This document shows, piece after piece, positions 45,552-56,284 of a DNA stretch of 64,000 nucleotides. This stretch comes from Bryopsis sp. KO-2023. Its lineage: Eukaryota; Chlorophyta; Ulvophyceae; Bryopsidales; Bryopsidaceae. Within the stretch, counting starts at the first letter, position 1. The number at the start of each line of letters is the position of its first letter. The notes beneath the pieces were generated by a model. It had not been told where the DNA came from, did no database searches, and saw nothing but the letters and a program-made list of their open reading frames with translations. A program made the position numbers and the translations under genes. The stretch lies in NCBI GenBank assembly GCA_030272585.1, contig BSYQ01000005.1, positions 744,001 to 808,000 on the forward strand, written 5' to 3'.

Positions 45552-47309
45552 CTAGTCGGCTTGGCTTGGTCCAACAGTACCGCCGCCACCAGCAACATCA
45601 GAGTCAATGTCTGAGTCAATGTCCTGCTCTGGATCCCACATCTCATGAAGGATTGTCGTCATCGTCGACCGGAGAGCCTTTGTGCTCGAGCCGGACGGAA
45701 ATCCACATTTGCGGATATTACAAATTTGGCATGGAACAACCAAATTGTCGATGGCGTCGGCTGGTGGTGGTGGTGCAAGGGGAAGGAAGTCCGGCATTCG
45801 CTTGCCGAGATGCAGTTCCGTCACAGTCATGTTAAGCGGAACCACAGACTTGTCGTCCTTCCATCGCTGGATCATTCGTTCCGTCACTTGGTGTCTGGTC
45901 CAATGTTTGGGGCACACAAAGTGGGACTGACAATCTGCAGGAATTCCTACATGCAGTTGTCGTCCTGCACAATGATAACATGTGCGGCCCAACAACCGAG
46001 GATCACCATTTGCCTTGTGACGTTTGAGCAGTGTCTCCTCCAGCTCCTTTGCAATCTTTGATGGACGCATTCTCTTGCGGGTCGGTGTTGTCGTCTTGAT
46101 TGGCTTGGGCTTAGCAGTGTCCGTCTTAGCTTTGGCGGCGGCTGCTTTGTCGGCTGCAGCTTTGTCGGATTTCAACTTGTCGGCTGCAGCTTTGTCGGAC
46201 CTAGCTTTGTCGGCCTTAGCTTTGTCGGACTTCAATTTGTCGGCCTTCAGAATGTCGGCCGCTGCCTTGGCTGCCTCCGCAGCTTCCTTTTCTTTTCGAT
46301 GTTGTTCATCTTCCGAGGAATCACTGTCGTCATCGCTGCTGTCGTCCTCATTTGTCGGCTGCGATGGTGGTTGGCCCATCATTCTTGCAATCTTCGTGGC
46401 CTCCCTCGTGAGTCTCCCATCCCAGTCTCGGACATGCTTCAATTCATTCGCGGGCGGCAAGCTTGTATGCGTCAGGGTGATTTCTTTTATCTTGTGGATG
46501 TCTACCACATCTTGAAATTTCCCCTTATGCAACAGCGACATTTGATCGGACAGAGTGTGGAGCTTCCCTTGGACGACTCCAGTTGCCATGGCCGCCAAAT
46601 CTTGTGGGAATTTTTCCAAGATTTGACGAAGCCTGGCCGCCTCTGCTCTGGATGCTAGCAGCTCCGTCATCATGATCTTGGTCTCGAGCGCGACTCGCTC
46701 ACCACGTTTGTCCGCCGCTTTTTCCGCTTTGAGGGCCGCCACCTCTTTCTCCAACTGCTGCAGCGCTTGGAAGCGTCTTGTCTGCACTTCCCGCAATTCC
46801 TTGTTTTCTTTGATATAGAAGGACTGATCCTTCAGCGCAGTTTGGAGGTTGTTTTTCACGGATCCCAACTCCGAAGTGATGCAGATTTTCTCTTGTCGGA
46901 CAGCCTGGTTTTCCTCTTCCAGCGTTTTGATTGTTGTCCGGGCTTCCTTCAACTCAGAAGCTAATCCCCGTGCATTCACTTTGGCATCACTGATTGCTTG
47001 TTGGAATGTCCGAAATTTCTGGTGGTAGTCGGCCTCCTCTTTAGCCCGCTCTTCCGCATGTTTTTGAGCCGCTTCCCTCATCAGTGCTTCTTGTTCGGCA
47101 AGTTTGTCGGCCAGTTCATCTCGATGGCCTACTCCTTCTTGAGCGAGTTTGTTTACGTCCGTCAATTGCTGGAGCAATGCTGTGTTTGCCGTCAAAGCCT
47201 TGTTGCTTACTTCCACAGCTTCCGCTAATTCCTTTCCATATTTGTCTCGTTCCATTCGCAAACGCGTGATTTGCTCATCCTTGCTTTCACGGTTGCCTTT
47301 GGAAGACAT
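45552..47309 (-). CDS. Third ORF of element B: coiled coil with Cys/His clusters
   Basis: About 585 residues from MSSKGNRESK (the frame is open further upstream, but the TATA box lies there). A long coiled coil covers roughly 15-300, a repetitive Lys/Ala/Asp segment (KSDKAKADKARSDKAAADKL) follows, and the C-terminus has Cys/His clusters: CYHCAGRQLHVG, CQSHFVCPKHW, CQICNIRKC. It lies downstream of pol in the same orientation. It is not an envelope: no signal peptide or membrane span is visible. The same type of ORF occupies the same place in element C. The function is unknown; a nucleic-acid-binding or second Gag-like protein is possible. Confidence 0.8.
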   Translation of the reverse strand: MSSKGNRESKDEQITRLRMERDKYGKELAEAVEVSNKALTANTALLQQLTDVNKLAQEGVGHRDELADKLAEQEALMREAAQKHAEERAKEEADYHQKFRTFQQAISDAKVNARGLASELKEARTTIKTLEEENQAVRQEKICITSELGSVKNNLQTALKDQSFYIKENKELREVQTRRFQALQQLEKEVAALKAEKAADKRGERVALETKIMMTELLASRAEAARLRQILEKFPQDLAAMATGVVQGKLHTLSDQMSLLHKGKFQDVVDIHKIKEITLTHTSLPPANELKHVRDWDGRLTREATKIARMMGQPPSQPTNEDDSSDDDSDSSEDEQHRKEKEAAEAAKAAADILKADKLKSDKAKADKARSDKAAADKLKSDKAAADKAAAAKAKTDTAKPKPIKTTTPTRKRMRPSKIAKELEETLLKRHKANGDPRLLGRTCYHCAGRQLHVGIPADCQSHFVCPKHWTRHQVTERMIQRWKDDKSVVPLNMTVTELHLGKRMPDFLPLAPPPPADAIDNLVVPCQICNIRKCGFPSGSSTKALRSTMTTILHEMWDPEQDIDSDIDSDVAGGGGTVGPSQAD

Positions 47310-47426
47310 AGCTGCTGGACGGTCTCTCCGCAAACACACACACGCACACTTCGCTCTTTGCTGAACTCGGCTCCGTTTACTGGGTTGCTCGAAAGTGAAA
47401 AATGGTGCGGAGGGTTGAAGAAGTGG

Positions 47427-47437
47427 GTATATATACA
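47427..47437 (-). promoter_or_regulatory. TATA box before third ORF of element B
   Basis: TATATAC in a GTATATATACCC context, about 120 bp before the ATG at 47,309. The neighbourhood (CACCATTTTT, GTAAACGGAGC) is shared with the equivalent site of element C. Confidence 0.6.
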
Positions 47438-47638
47438 AGTGGTAGAGTCACCCACTTGTCACCGATGGCTGACCTCCTCTATTGAGCGTCGCCTCAGTCA
47501 GATTCTAGCCCGCTTTGTAATTACCCTCAACCCCTTGACTGTGTACTGATTAGCTTGCTCCTCCAGATGTATTTGATTGTGGGTGAACTGATACCATCCT
47601 CTCACCATCGTTCCCATCCCCACATCAATCTGTGTCAT

Positions 47639-49659
47639 CTAGAGAGCTAACCCCCGCCGCCTTGTCCGTCTCTTTGCCCGTTCTGATCGGACTTCTTCTT
47701 TAGTCGGCAAGCGCGTGCGGTTCTTCAAGTACTCAGCCAAAAGGTCGCTGGCATTGGCCAGGTGGGCTTCTGGCTCCCAGGTGGCTTCCATCAAATCAAA
47801 GCCCTTCCACAAAACCAAGTACTCCTTACGGTTGGAGGCTCCTCGGTCCCGCAGAATACGCTCCACCTCGTATTCGATGGTGCCATCCACCAATTCCCCT
47901 TCGGGAAGTTCCACCTCCCGCTTATCATCTTCCGACAAGCGGTTGTATGCCTTCAGCTTGGAAACATGGAAGGTGGCATGTATAGTCCAATGGGGTGGAA
48001 GTTTGAGACGGTAGGCCACTGTGGATATGACCTTGTCCACAACGAATGGTCCGACAAAACGTCGACGAAGTTTAGGTGGGATCTTTTGTAGGGAGTGCAA
48101 TGGTATGAAGGCACTCTTCACCAATACTTCATCCCCCGTTTTAAACGTCACTTCTCGTCGCTTTTTGTTGGCCTGGACACACATCCGCTCCTGTGCGGTT
48201 GCATACTGCTGCTTTGCCTGCTGCAGTTGTTCGTCCATCCTCTTGACCATTTCGGTTGCCATTTCGGACTCCTCTTTTGCCGTCAACTTCCTATGCACAG
48301 TAATCTGGCCCATATGCTGCCCATACAACAAATGCGCTGGGGCATAGCCTGTGGATACATTGCGGGAGTTATTGGCAGCGAATTCTGCTGTCGCCAAAAA
48401 CTCTACCCAACGGTCTGGGTACCGTTCCACAAAAGGCCGCAAGAAATCCTCCAACACCCGAATTGTTACTTCAGACTGCCCATCCGTTTGTGGATGATAG
48501 GCGGTGCTCATTCGGAGTTGGGTTCCCAACAGTGAAAACATCGACCTCCAGAAGGAACTTGTGAATCTGGGGTCACGATCTGAGATGATCACTTTGGGAA
48601 GGCCATAGTGTTTGTAGATTTTGTCCACAAACACCTTCGCATATTCTGGGGCGGTTATTTCCTTGGTGCACGGTGCAAAGCGAACGTACTTGGTTAACCG
48701 ATCAACAAATACCGCAATGGCGGTAAACCCATGTGACTTTGGTAAATCAGTCACGAGGTCAGTGGTAATCTGTTCCCACTTTGCTGACGGAATGGGGAGT
48801 GGCTGCAAAAGTCCTTTTTGCTTTGTCGTATCAGCTTTCGTCCGCTGACAGACAGGACATGTCCGCACATATGCTTGAACATCCTTGCCAACTCCTTTCC
48901 ACCAATAGTATCGCTTCAGCACATCCATGGTGCGGGCCGCGCCTGCATGGCCGGCACTCGGCACATCATGGAATTCCCCCATCACCTTTTCTCGGTATCC
49001 ATTTGGTACCACTAATACTTTGTCTGAGGTGGGAGTTGCTTGATAATACAACCAGCCATCCTCTAGAGAAAGTTTCGTGGGTTTACCCTCTTGGATTTTC
49101 TTGACTTCCGCTTGCAGTTTCTGATCTTCTGCAATAGCGGTCTTCCATGCATCCGCTTCATCTACCACCCAGGTCGACAAAGCATGAATTTGATCCTTAG
49201 CATCAGGAAGGCTTCGGGATAACGCATCCGCCAAAACGTTGGCTTTGCCAGGAACATAGACGATTGTTGGACCTATGGAATCAAAAAACCCTGACCTCCA
49301 CCATCGGGCTTGGGTCCGCGACATTGTTGCTTGGGTCATGAAGTAGGTTAACGGCTGATGGTCCGTCATAACCGTAACCTCCCCAGGCGCTCCTTCGAGA
49401 TAATGTCGCCATTGGCTAAGCGCATATGCTATAGCCCCCAGCTCTCGCTCGTAAGCGGAATATCGTGTCTCAGCTGGTTTTAGTCGTCTTGAAAGGTAAG
49501 CTATTGGTTGTAGCCCCTTTCCATGGTCCTGACACAAAACTGCTCCATATGCAGTCCCTGATGCGTCCGTTATTACGGTGTACTTGAGCAGCGAATCGGG
49601 TAGGAGAAGGATCGGTGTGCGGGTAATCTTTTCCTTGAGTTTGCCGAAAGCTTCCCGTT
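47639..49659 (-). CDS. Pol of element B, RNase H to chromodomain part
   Basis: About 650 residues: RNase H end (SRRLKPAETRYSAYERELGA), integrase zinc region (GHAGAARTMDVLKRYYW...CPVCQRTK), catalytic core (TTDLVTDLPKSHGF, SDRDPRF), RRRFVGPFVV segment and chromodomain (YLVLWKGFDLMEATWEPEAHL). It joins across element C to 59,764-61,913. Confidence 0.9.
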
Positions 49660-49664
49660 GCAGA

Positions 49665-50084
49665 TGATAGTGAAGCTTGTGGGTGACGCAATAGTGGTCG
49701 GCTGTGTTGATTGGATTCGTGATAACTTGCTGGCTAACGCAAGTATACTTGTGGGGTTTGTTGGTTTAGACAACTCTCTAGCTAGCGCGGTTGTGAACGC
49801 TACTAGAGCACTTGGGTTGGGAAGTGATTGCGTCAGGCAAACACTTAACACACACACACACAAACACACACACAAGCGGGAACACACCAATCCCACGAAT
49901 CCCGAGTTCTTACAAAGTAAAGTGAATCAAAACAACGAGTGGGCCTCTTAAGTACCCCTAAGTGTAGTACGCTGACGCATGCCCCAAACTCTGGGTCTAA
50001 TCTGTCTTACTCGCGAACCCGCATGCGTCAGCCACCCTCGGCTCTATCCCAAACTACCTCGTATAGCGCTATAAAAGACTAACA
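49665..50084 (-). repeat. 3' LTR of element C
   Basis: 420 bp, indistinguishable by eye from the 5' LTR. It contains a CA-rich microsatellite (49,851-49,874). Confidence 0.95.
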
Positions 50085-50279
50085 TACGCCCCCCCCGCAA
50101 AAAGTGGGCGCCCACGCACACCAAAACACAAAGAAAAACAAAAACACAAAAACACAAACACAAAACTCACCCACTCCCATACCCACACCCAACTGTCTTG
50201 GACCTGTCTCTTGCTCTGACGTCTCTGACAGCTGCTGCACGCACACACTTGGTCGACGATAACTCCTTTTCCCTCCTCC

Positions 50280-52094
50280 TTAACGCTGTTCCTGCGCTTG
50301 CGCTTGCTGGATAGCACGCTGCTCTTGCGCATGCGCTTGCTGCACTGCACGATACCGGACACAGGGATCAAATGCGGCAGCCACCCTCTTGGACTTAAGG
50401 AATGGCAGATCCCTTGTGATGCCGGACACCTTGAGCTGCCGCTTCACACACATGTTGCAGTGTGGCAACTTCTCGTGCTCAGCCGGGAACGGAGGGATTT
50501 CTTCGAACGTCGAGCGTGTCAGCTTCAACATATGGGCAGGTAGAGAGAATGGGGAGACGGTGGCGATGGACTTGTTGTCCACTTCCGCGACTTTTTGGAC
50601 CGCCGTGACGATGCGCCCCAGCATCGAGTATGCCAACCAATGAGCATCACACACGAGGTGATACCCACAAGGAAGGACGGAATACTTCTTCTGCGTCAGC
50701 CGCTGAGCACTTGCTTGCATTGGGCTTCTCCCGCACCAAATGCACATGGGCAACTCGTGAAAGTGCCGGTTGCCGCGGTAATTTTGCAAGGCTCGGTCCC
50801 TGGGGTTAGTATATTGGACCTTCGGCCATTTCTCTGACGCAGTGATGGGGTTGCAAGCCTCCTCGATATCCTCCCGTGACAGGTTCACTTCGCTGGGTGC
50901 AGCATCCACTTTGTCTTGAGCAGCCGCCTTTAGTCTTCTGAGCTTAACCTTTTCTCGGAAAGCCCGAAGTGCTGCTTCTGTTGGAGCTAACTCCAACGGT
51001 GGATGGACCGCACGCTGAACCTCTGTCACCTGGCTTGGCCCTTCATCATTCCTTATTTCCCCGTCCTCCAGTTCAGAACTAGGACCTTCGAGCCTAGGAG
51101 GTGGACTGCCGAAGTCAATTTCTTCGTTAAAATCCAAGTCCAAAAGCTCCTCCTCTCTCATGTCGAATAAGTCCTCCCCCGGTGCTATTGCGGTAGCCTC
51201 ATCTCCGGGAGTCTGAACTGTTGGTGCTGGTTGTGAGGGTGCTGGAGTTTTTAATGCAGCAGCCTTTAACTTGAGTAACAAGTTGGCTCTTGCTGCATCT
51301 CCAGGCATACGATCCCTCGGTGGCTCACCACCTTCATCGTCACCGTCCTCTCGCCTTCTCTTTCCGTGTGGATCTTCATCCCTACACGGCGAGCTTGGGC
51401 GTTTGTTTTTCCCTTTCCCCTGGCCCTTGCTTGAGCCTCCCGCATCATCGTCCTTGGACGGTTCCAGATCAAGTGTTGCGTTTGACAACAGAACTTGGAC
51501 TTGGCGATCCAGTTCTTCACGTACCCGTGGTGCTGGTACCGCCGGGTTCAAACGCAGCATCTTGTCCGTTGTTTCGCTCTGCACTTGAAGTTTTTCAGAG
51601 CCGTCTCTGAGGGACTCTCCCAGCAAATCGATCTGCAGCTCTTGTTCTGCCAATTCCTTCTTAAGGTTGTTGGCTGCTGCACTCCACGCGGTTGCTACAG
51701 CTCGCTGCAGCGTTTCCTCTACCGCGGTAAATCGATCCACCATTCCCCCGAGAGCTTGCTTACGGAGGTCATTCTCACGATGGTTAGCCATCATGTGAGA
51801 TTGGAACCGCTGCTTCTTCAGCTTCATGGCTTCCAATTTTTCTTCCAAGACCTTAGTCTTGTCCTCCGCTTCTTTCTTTTCCGCCTCCGCCTTATCCTTG
51901 GCTTTTTCCGCTGCCTCCTTCGCAGCCTCAGCTGCTTTCGTCCGGTCACTCAATTCTGCGAGCTGCCGGGTTAAGGCCTCATTGTTCTGCAGCACCTCCT
52001 CTGCGGTCGTAACAAAGTGCTGCAGCTCCTCTTCTTTTTGAGCTACCTCCGCTTCCAACCTCGCAATAATTGCGGCGGGTGTGTCGGCAGCCAT
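50280..52094 (-). CDS. Third ORF of element C: coiled coil with Cys/His clusters
   Basis: 604 residues. A coiled coil covers about 5-125 (AEAEKKEAEDKTKVLEEKLE) with further helical segments to about 190. An acidic/Ser/Pro middle with a basic patch (GKNKRPSSPCRDEDPHGKRR) follows, then Cys/His clusters: CIWCGRSPMQ, LPCGYHLVCDAHW, CNMCVKRQ. The very end is a degenerate AQEQRAIQQ repeat. The spacing C..C ... C...H.VC..HW ... C..C parallels the third ORF of element B, although overall identity is low. It lies between pol and the 3' LTR, same orientation. Function unknown. Confidence 0.82.
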   Translation of the reverse strand: MAADTPAAIIARLEAEVAQKEEELQHFVTTAEEVLQNNEALTRQLAELSDRTKAAEAAKEAAEKAKDKAEAEKKEAEDKTKVLEEKLEAMKLKKQRFQSHMMANHRENDLRKQALGGMVDRFTAVEETLQRAVATAWSAAANNLKKELAEQELQIDLLGESLRDGSEKLQVQSETTDKMLRLNPAVPAPRVREELDRQVQVLLSNATLDLEPSKDDDAGGSSKGQGKGKNKRPSSPCRDEDPHGKRRREDGDDEGGEPPRDRMPGDAARANLLLKLKAAALKTPAPSQPAPTVQTPGDEATAIAPGEDLFDMREEELLDLDFNEEIDFGSPPPRLEGPSSELEDGEIRNDEGPSQVTEVQRAVHPPLELAPTEAALRAFREKVKLRRLKAAAQDKVDAAPSEVNLSREDIEEACNPITASEKWPKVQYTNPRDRALQNYRGNRHFHELPMCIWCGRSPMQASAQRLTQKKYSVLPCGYHLVCDAHWLAYSMLGRIVTAVQKVAEVDNKSIATVSPFSLPAHMLKLTRSTFEEIPPFPAEHEKLPHCNMCVKRQLKVSGITRDLPFLKSKRVAAAFDPCVRYRAVQQAHAQEQRAIQQAQAQEQR

Positions 52095-52208
52095 TATGTT
52101 TGTCGGAAAGAAAGAAATAACAACGGTTTGTGCGTCTTTAGACTCTTTTCACTCAGGAGCTCGCTCCGTTTACACAAACACTAGGGCAAAATGGTTCGAG
52201 GGCTGCGC

Positions 52209-52215
52209 TTATAAG
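52209..52215 (-). promoter_or_regulatory. TATA box before third ORF of element C
   Basis: TTATAAG about 115 bp before the ATG at 52,094, with CGAACCATTTT and GTAAACGGAGC between, as in element B. This suggests a separate transcript for the third ORF. Confidence 0.55.
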
Positions 52216-52543
52216 GCTGGGTGACTCGTACACTTTCCTCGTTGGGTTATTGGGGTGAGACACCAACGTTTTGCTCGGTTGGAGTCTCGTCAAGACCACC
52301 TCAACACGTCACTTGATAGGGGTTTTCTCGGAACAACCACACTATCTCGAATGTGACATCGTTTGCCCGGTTTCTAAAGTACTACTGAAGCTACACTTAC
52401 TGCGCCAGCCAAATAACTTAGGCACCTAACGCATTAAAGTTAAAGGGTTGGTTTGGAAGTCGACAGAGTTTTTTCTAAGGTATCCTTTTTCGCGCCCCCT
52501 TGCTATAAGGAGTTCCACCTTAGCCATCAAACACTCTGTTTCC

Positions 52544-55500
52544 CTATTCTCTTCCTTTCTGCAACTCTTTTCTTTCTTTCTCTTTAAATGCGCGAAGTAT
52601 ATCTGGTGCGTTAACCAGATTAGCTTCAGGTTCCCAAGTAGCGTCAAGTAGATCGTATCCTTTCCACAGCACTAGGTATTCACGATTGCGTTTACCTCTA
52701 GCCCTTAGGATATTTTCGACCTCATACTCTACTTCGCTACCAATCAACTCTCCTTCTGGAGGTTGTATCTGCCTGCTGTTATCACTCGAGGCGTGATAAC
52801 GCTTGAACTTAGAAACATGAAACACTGGGTGAATGAGCCATGTTTCCGGAAGTTGAACTCTGTAAGCCACCTTTGATATTTTCTCCACAATTTCAAAGGG
52901 ACCCACAAATCGACGGCGCAGTTTGGGACTCACTTTGTTCAAAGCAGCCAACGGAATAAAACGGCTTTTTATCAGGACTTTATCCCCTTTCTCAAAAGCA
53001 ATATCTTTCCTCTTCTTGTTTGCACTCACACACATTCTGTGTTGTGCTCTAGAGTAATATGCTTTTGCGGTATCTAAGTCCTGTGCCATCCGTGCTACCA
53101 TAGTCTTAACTGCTTCCACTTGAAATTGCGTTGCCGTCCCACCAATGTTTGGTGTTTCTGGATGGTACCCATACATCAAGTATGCAGGTGCGAACCCTGT
53201 ACTCGCATTCACTGCATTGTTTGCTGCAAACTCTGCTGTAGGTAAATACTCAACCCACTTATGGGGATACCTCTCAGCATATGGCCTTAGAAAATTTTCC
53301 AGAGTACGTATGGTAACCTCACTCTGCCCATCCGTCTGAGGGTGGTAAGCTGTACTCATACGAATCTCTGTACCCAGAGCTTTAAAAAGCGTCTGCCAGA
53401 ACTTGCTGGTAAAGCGAGGGTCTCTATCAGACACAATCACTTTAGGTAGGCCATGGTTGCGGTAAACATGTTCGATAAAAAGTTGGGCGTATCCTGCAGC
53501 GGTAATCTCTTTAGTACATGGGGCGAAATGCACAAACTTGGTAAGTCTATCAACAAAGACAGCTACAGCACTAAACCCATTGGATGCTGGTAGATCTGTC
53601 ACCAAGTCAGTGGTAATCTGCTCCCACTTCCGCTCAGGTATTGGCAGGGGTTGAAGTAAGCCCATAGGCTTCTGTGTGTCAGCCTTTATTTGTTGGCACA
53701 CAGGGCATTCGCGCACAAATGCCTTCAACTCATTCATCCACCCCTTCCACCAATATCGCCGCGCCAGGATTTCTCCTGTTCGCGCTGGTCCTGTATGGCC
53801 TGCTGAAGGTGTCTCATGGCACTCCTTCATGATCTTATTGCGCTGGCCTTTAGGAACCACCACTTTCTCGACTAATCCTCTCTTTGGGACCGTCCAGAGT
53901 ATTCCCTCTCTGAGGAAATATCCCTCAACTTCCTCGCCACTCTCAAGCTTCCGCAATATCTTCACCAAGGAGTTATCAGCTTGGAGGGCTTGTTTCCACT
54001 CGTCTTGGCTTGCTTGATGCACTTGCCAAGTGGAAATGTTCATCGCAGTTTCCACGGGCTTAGGAACACTGCGGGAGAGAGCATCTGCTAACACATTAGC
54101 CTTGCCTTTGATATAGGAGATCTTGGGGTTGATCGAAGTCAGGTACCCCGCCTCAAGCCATCTTGCTTGGGTTCTAGAAAGGTTCCTCTGCGACAGAATA
54201 TGCGTCAGAGGTTGGTGGTCAGTGAACACTGTTACTCCACCCGCACAACCTTCTAGATAATGCCTCCACTGCACCATCGCATAACATATTGCACACAACT
54301 CTTTGTCGTATGGTGCATAGTTAAGCTCGGCAGGCTTGAATCTACGTGAGAGGTAAGCTATTGGCTGTAGCCCCTCTCCGTGATCCTGTGTTAACACGGC
54401 ACCGATGGCCTCATTCGACGCATCAGTGATCACAGTGTAAGGCAGTGACGCATCTGGAAAAATAAGGACGGGAGCTTGACTTAAACGCTTTTTCAGTTCA
54501 TTGAATGCGCCACGCTCAACCTGTCCCCATCTCCAGGGATGGTCTTTTTTCACTAAGTCATGGAGTGGTCCAGCAACATGTGCAAACTGGGGAATGAATT
54601 TCCTGTAGTATGAAACCATTCCAAGGAAACTACGTACATCGCTAACACTCTGTAGTTCCTTCCACTCCTTCACTGCCTTCACTTTTTGTTCCTGTGGTTT
54701 TAACCCACTTCCGCTAATGCGGTAGCCAAGATAGTCTACTGTTGCGACAGCCAGCTCACTTTTACTTGCCTTAGCAAAAAGCTGATATTCTGCTAGTCGC
54801 GACAGGACTTTCTCTAAGTGTTCGGCATGCTGTTCCATGTTTTCAGAGAAGATGAGTATGTCATCGATAAAGACAACAACAAAATCATCTAAAAACTCTG
54901 CGAGTAGGTCTTGCACTAGAGTTTGGAATTGCGCTGGGCAATTGGTTAGCCCAAAAGGCGCTACCAAAAACTCAAAGTGACCGTATCTCGTGCGGAACGC
55001 TGTTTTATCTGTATCAGATGGCCTTACTGGAAATTGCCAATAGCCTGATCGCAGATCTAACTTCGAGAACACTTTGGCTTTGAACACTCTATCCATCAAT
55101 TCTTCTGGCAGGGGTAAAGGATACCGGTTTTTCACCGTCACCTTATTGATCCACCTGTAATCCACACACATCCTTAAGCCTCCATCCTTTTTCGGTACAA
55201 ACAGGATTGGCGCGCCCCAAGGGGACTCGGATGGTTTGATTTTCTTCTGTTCCAGAAGGTAGTCCACTTGTGCTTTCACTTCATCCAGCTCTGCTGGTGA
55301 AAGCTTGTATATTGGACGATGGATAGGTGTTGGATCCTCCAGGTCTATCTTAAATTCATGACCTTTTCTCTTCGGAGGGATCCCTGGGGGTAAATCACGA
55401 GGGAACACACCACGGTGTGTTTCTACCACCTTTTTAATTTCGGCAGGGGTGTCTGAACGAATAAGTTTGCCAATCTCATCCTCAGTGTTGAATGGCTGTG

Positions 55501-56284
55501 TTCGCTCTATTGCGTCAGGCAATTCATGTTGGCCTAAAGCTTTCTCTTCAGACTCTTGCACTACAACCATGAATGCTGTCTCTGTTTTGAGATGACGCAT
55601 CATTCGTTTAGCTGAACACTCAGTCACTGGCACTTCTTGCAGTATCGACTGGACTTTTCGTTCAGGTTCAATACTCTCTTGGGTTGGATGACGCAACGGG
55701 AGATGAAACACTTGGCTGTTTTTGCAAACTGAAATCTCATTTTGCTGAAAGTCTATGCGGGGGTTTTCTTTCTGCAACCAAGGCATGCCCAATATTAAGT
55801 CATAACCAAGGTCTGGGAACAGATCCGCTTTCATTTTGCACTTCAGCCCTCCTATCTTTACTCGGAGGTTGTTACAGCTGCCAGCCAGTTCTTTAATATC
55901 TCCGTTTGCCAACATTGCTCTCTTGGAGCTTGGTGTAATCGACAACCCGAGATCACGCGCTACCTTATCATTGATATAGTTTGCTGTACTTCCACAATCA
56001 ATGAATGCATAAAGGTCCGTGGTCTTGATCCGTGCTTTTACTTCGTACCCTCTCACAGGCACTTCTTGAATTTTTAACAGAGGGCATGTGTCACCCTTGG
56101 TTGACGAAGTTGATCGAACTTCTGACACATTAACTCGCTCTGTGGTAGACCGCTGGGTTGTTTCTGACCCACTATCGTCTACGTCTGCAGGCAGGGACTC
56201 CTGTAGACTACTCTGCGACTCCAATGAGCCCACAGATTCACTAACAGAGGGAAGAGATGCAGATGACGCATGAGGCGCGTCCAT
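52544..56284 (-). CDS. Pol of gypsy element C
   Basis: About 1,246 residues, and the frame is open upstream to the gag end through a very basic linker (RRKRRKRNRVRRRRRKHRSK). Domains: retropepsin with an unusual DCGS motif (AFIDCGSTANYIND), RT (FIDDILIFS), RNase H (VITDASNEAIGAVL), integrase zinc region and DD35E core (TTDLVTDLPASNGF, SDRDPRF), RRRFVGPFEI and chromodomain (YLVLWKGYDLLDATWEPEANL). It lies in the -1 frame relative to gag; a run of eight A residues directly before the gag end fits -1 frameshifting as known in the family. Confidence 0.95.
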   Translation of the reverse strand: MDAPHASSASLPSVSESVGSLESQSSLQESLPADVDDSGSETTQRSTTERVNVSEVRSTSSTKGDTCPLLKIQEVPVRGYEVKARIKTTDLYAFIDCGSTANYINDKVARDLGLSITPSSKRAMLANGDIKELAGSCNNLRVKIGGLKCKMKADLFPDLGYDLILGMPWLQKENPRIDFQQNEISVCKNSQVFHLPLRHPTQESIEPERKVQSILQEVPVTECSAKRMMRHLKTETAFMVVVQESEEKALGQHELPDAIERTQPFNTEDEIGKLIRSDTPAEIKKVVETHRGVFPRDLPPGIPPKRKGHEFKIDLEDPTPIHRPIYKLSPAELDEVKAQVDYLLEQKKIKPSESPWGAPILFVPKKDGGLRMCVDYRWINKVTVKNRYPLPLPEELMDRVFKAKVFSKLDLRSGYWQFPVRPSDTDKTAFRTRYGHFEFLVAPFGLTNCPAQFQTLVQDLLAEFLDDFVVVFIDDILIFSENMEQHAEHLEKVLSRLAEYQLFAKASKSELAVATVDYLGYRISGSGLKPQEQKVKAVKEWKELQSVSDVRSFLGMVSYYRKFIPQFAHVAGPLHDLVKKDHPWRWGQVERGAFNELKKRLSQAPVLIFPDASLPYTVITDASNEAIGAVLTQDHGEGLQPIAYLSRRFKPAELNYAPYDKELCAICYAMVQWRHYLEGCAGGVTVFTDHQPLTHILSQRNLSRTQARWLEAGYLTSINPKISYIKGKANVLADALSRSVPKPVETAMNISTWQVHQASQDEWKQALQADNSLVKILRKLESGEEVEGYFLREGILWTVPKRGLVEKVVVPKGQRNKIMKECHETPSAGHTGPARTGEILARRYWWKGWMNELKAFVRECPVCQQIKADTQKPMGLLQPLPIPERKWEQITTDLVTDLPASNGFSAVAVFVDRLTKFVHFAPCTKEITAAGYAQLFIEHVYRNHGLPKVIVSDRDPRFTSKFWQTLFKALGTEIRMSTAYHPQTDGQSEVTIRTLENFLRPYAERYPHKWVEYLPTAEFAANNAVNASTGFAPAYLMYGYHPETPNIGGTATQFQVEAVKTMVARMAQDLDTAKAYYSRAQHRMCVSANKKRKDIAFEKGDKVLIKSRFIPLAALNKVSPKLRRRFVGPFEIVEKISKVAYRVQLPETWLIHPVFHVSKFKRYHASSDNSRQIQPPEGELIGSEVEYEVENILRARGKRNREYLVLWKGYDLLDATWEPEANLVNAPDILRAFKEKERKELQKGRE

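Larger units (their letters stand above)
45214..49659 (-). mobile_element. Ty3/gypsy element B, 3' part
   Basis: The 3' portion of an older chromodomain gypsy element in minus orientation: pol 3' part, a third ORF, a poly-G purine tract (45,391-45,407) and presumably the 3' LTR between it and about 45,214. The 3' LTR cannot be bounded because its partner is not in the window. Interrupted at 49,659/49,664 by element C. The 5' part resumes at 59,764. It is a broken fossil: one nested insertion, a missing 5' end and a few further breaks. Confidence 0.85.
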
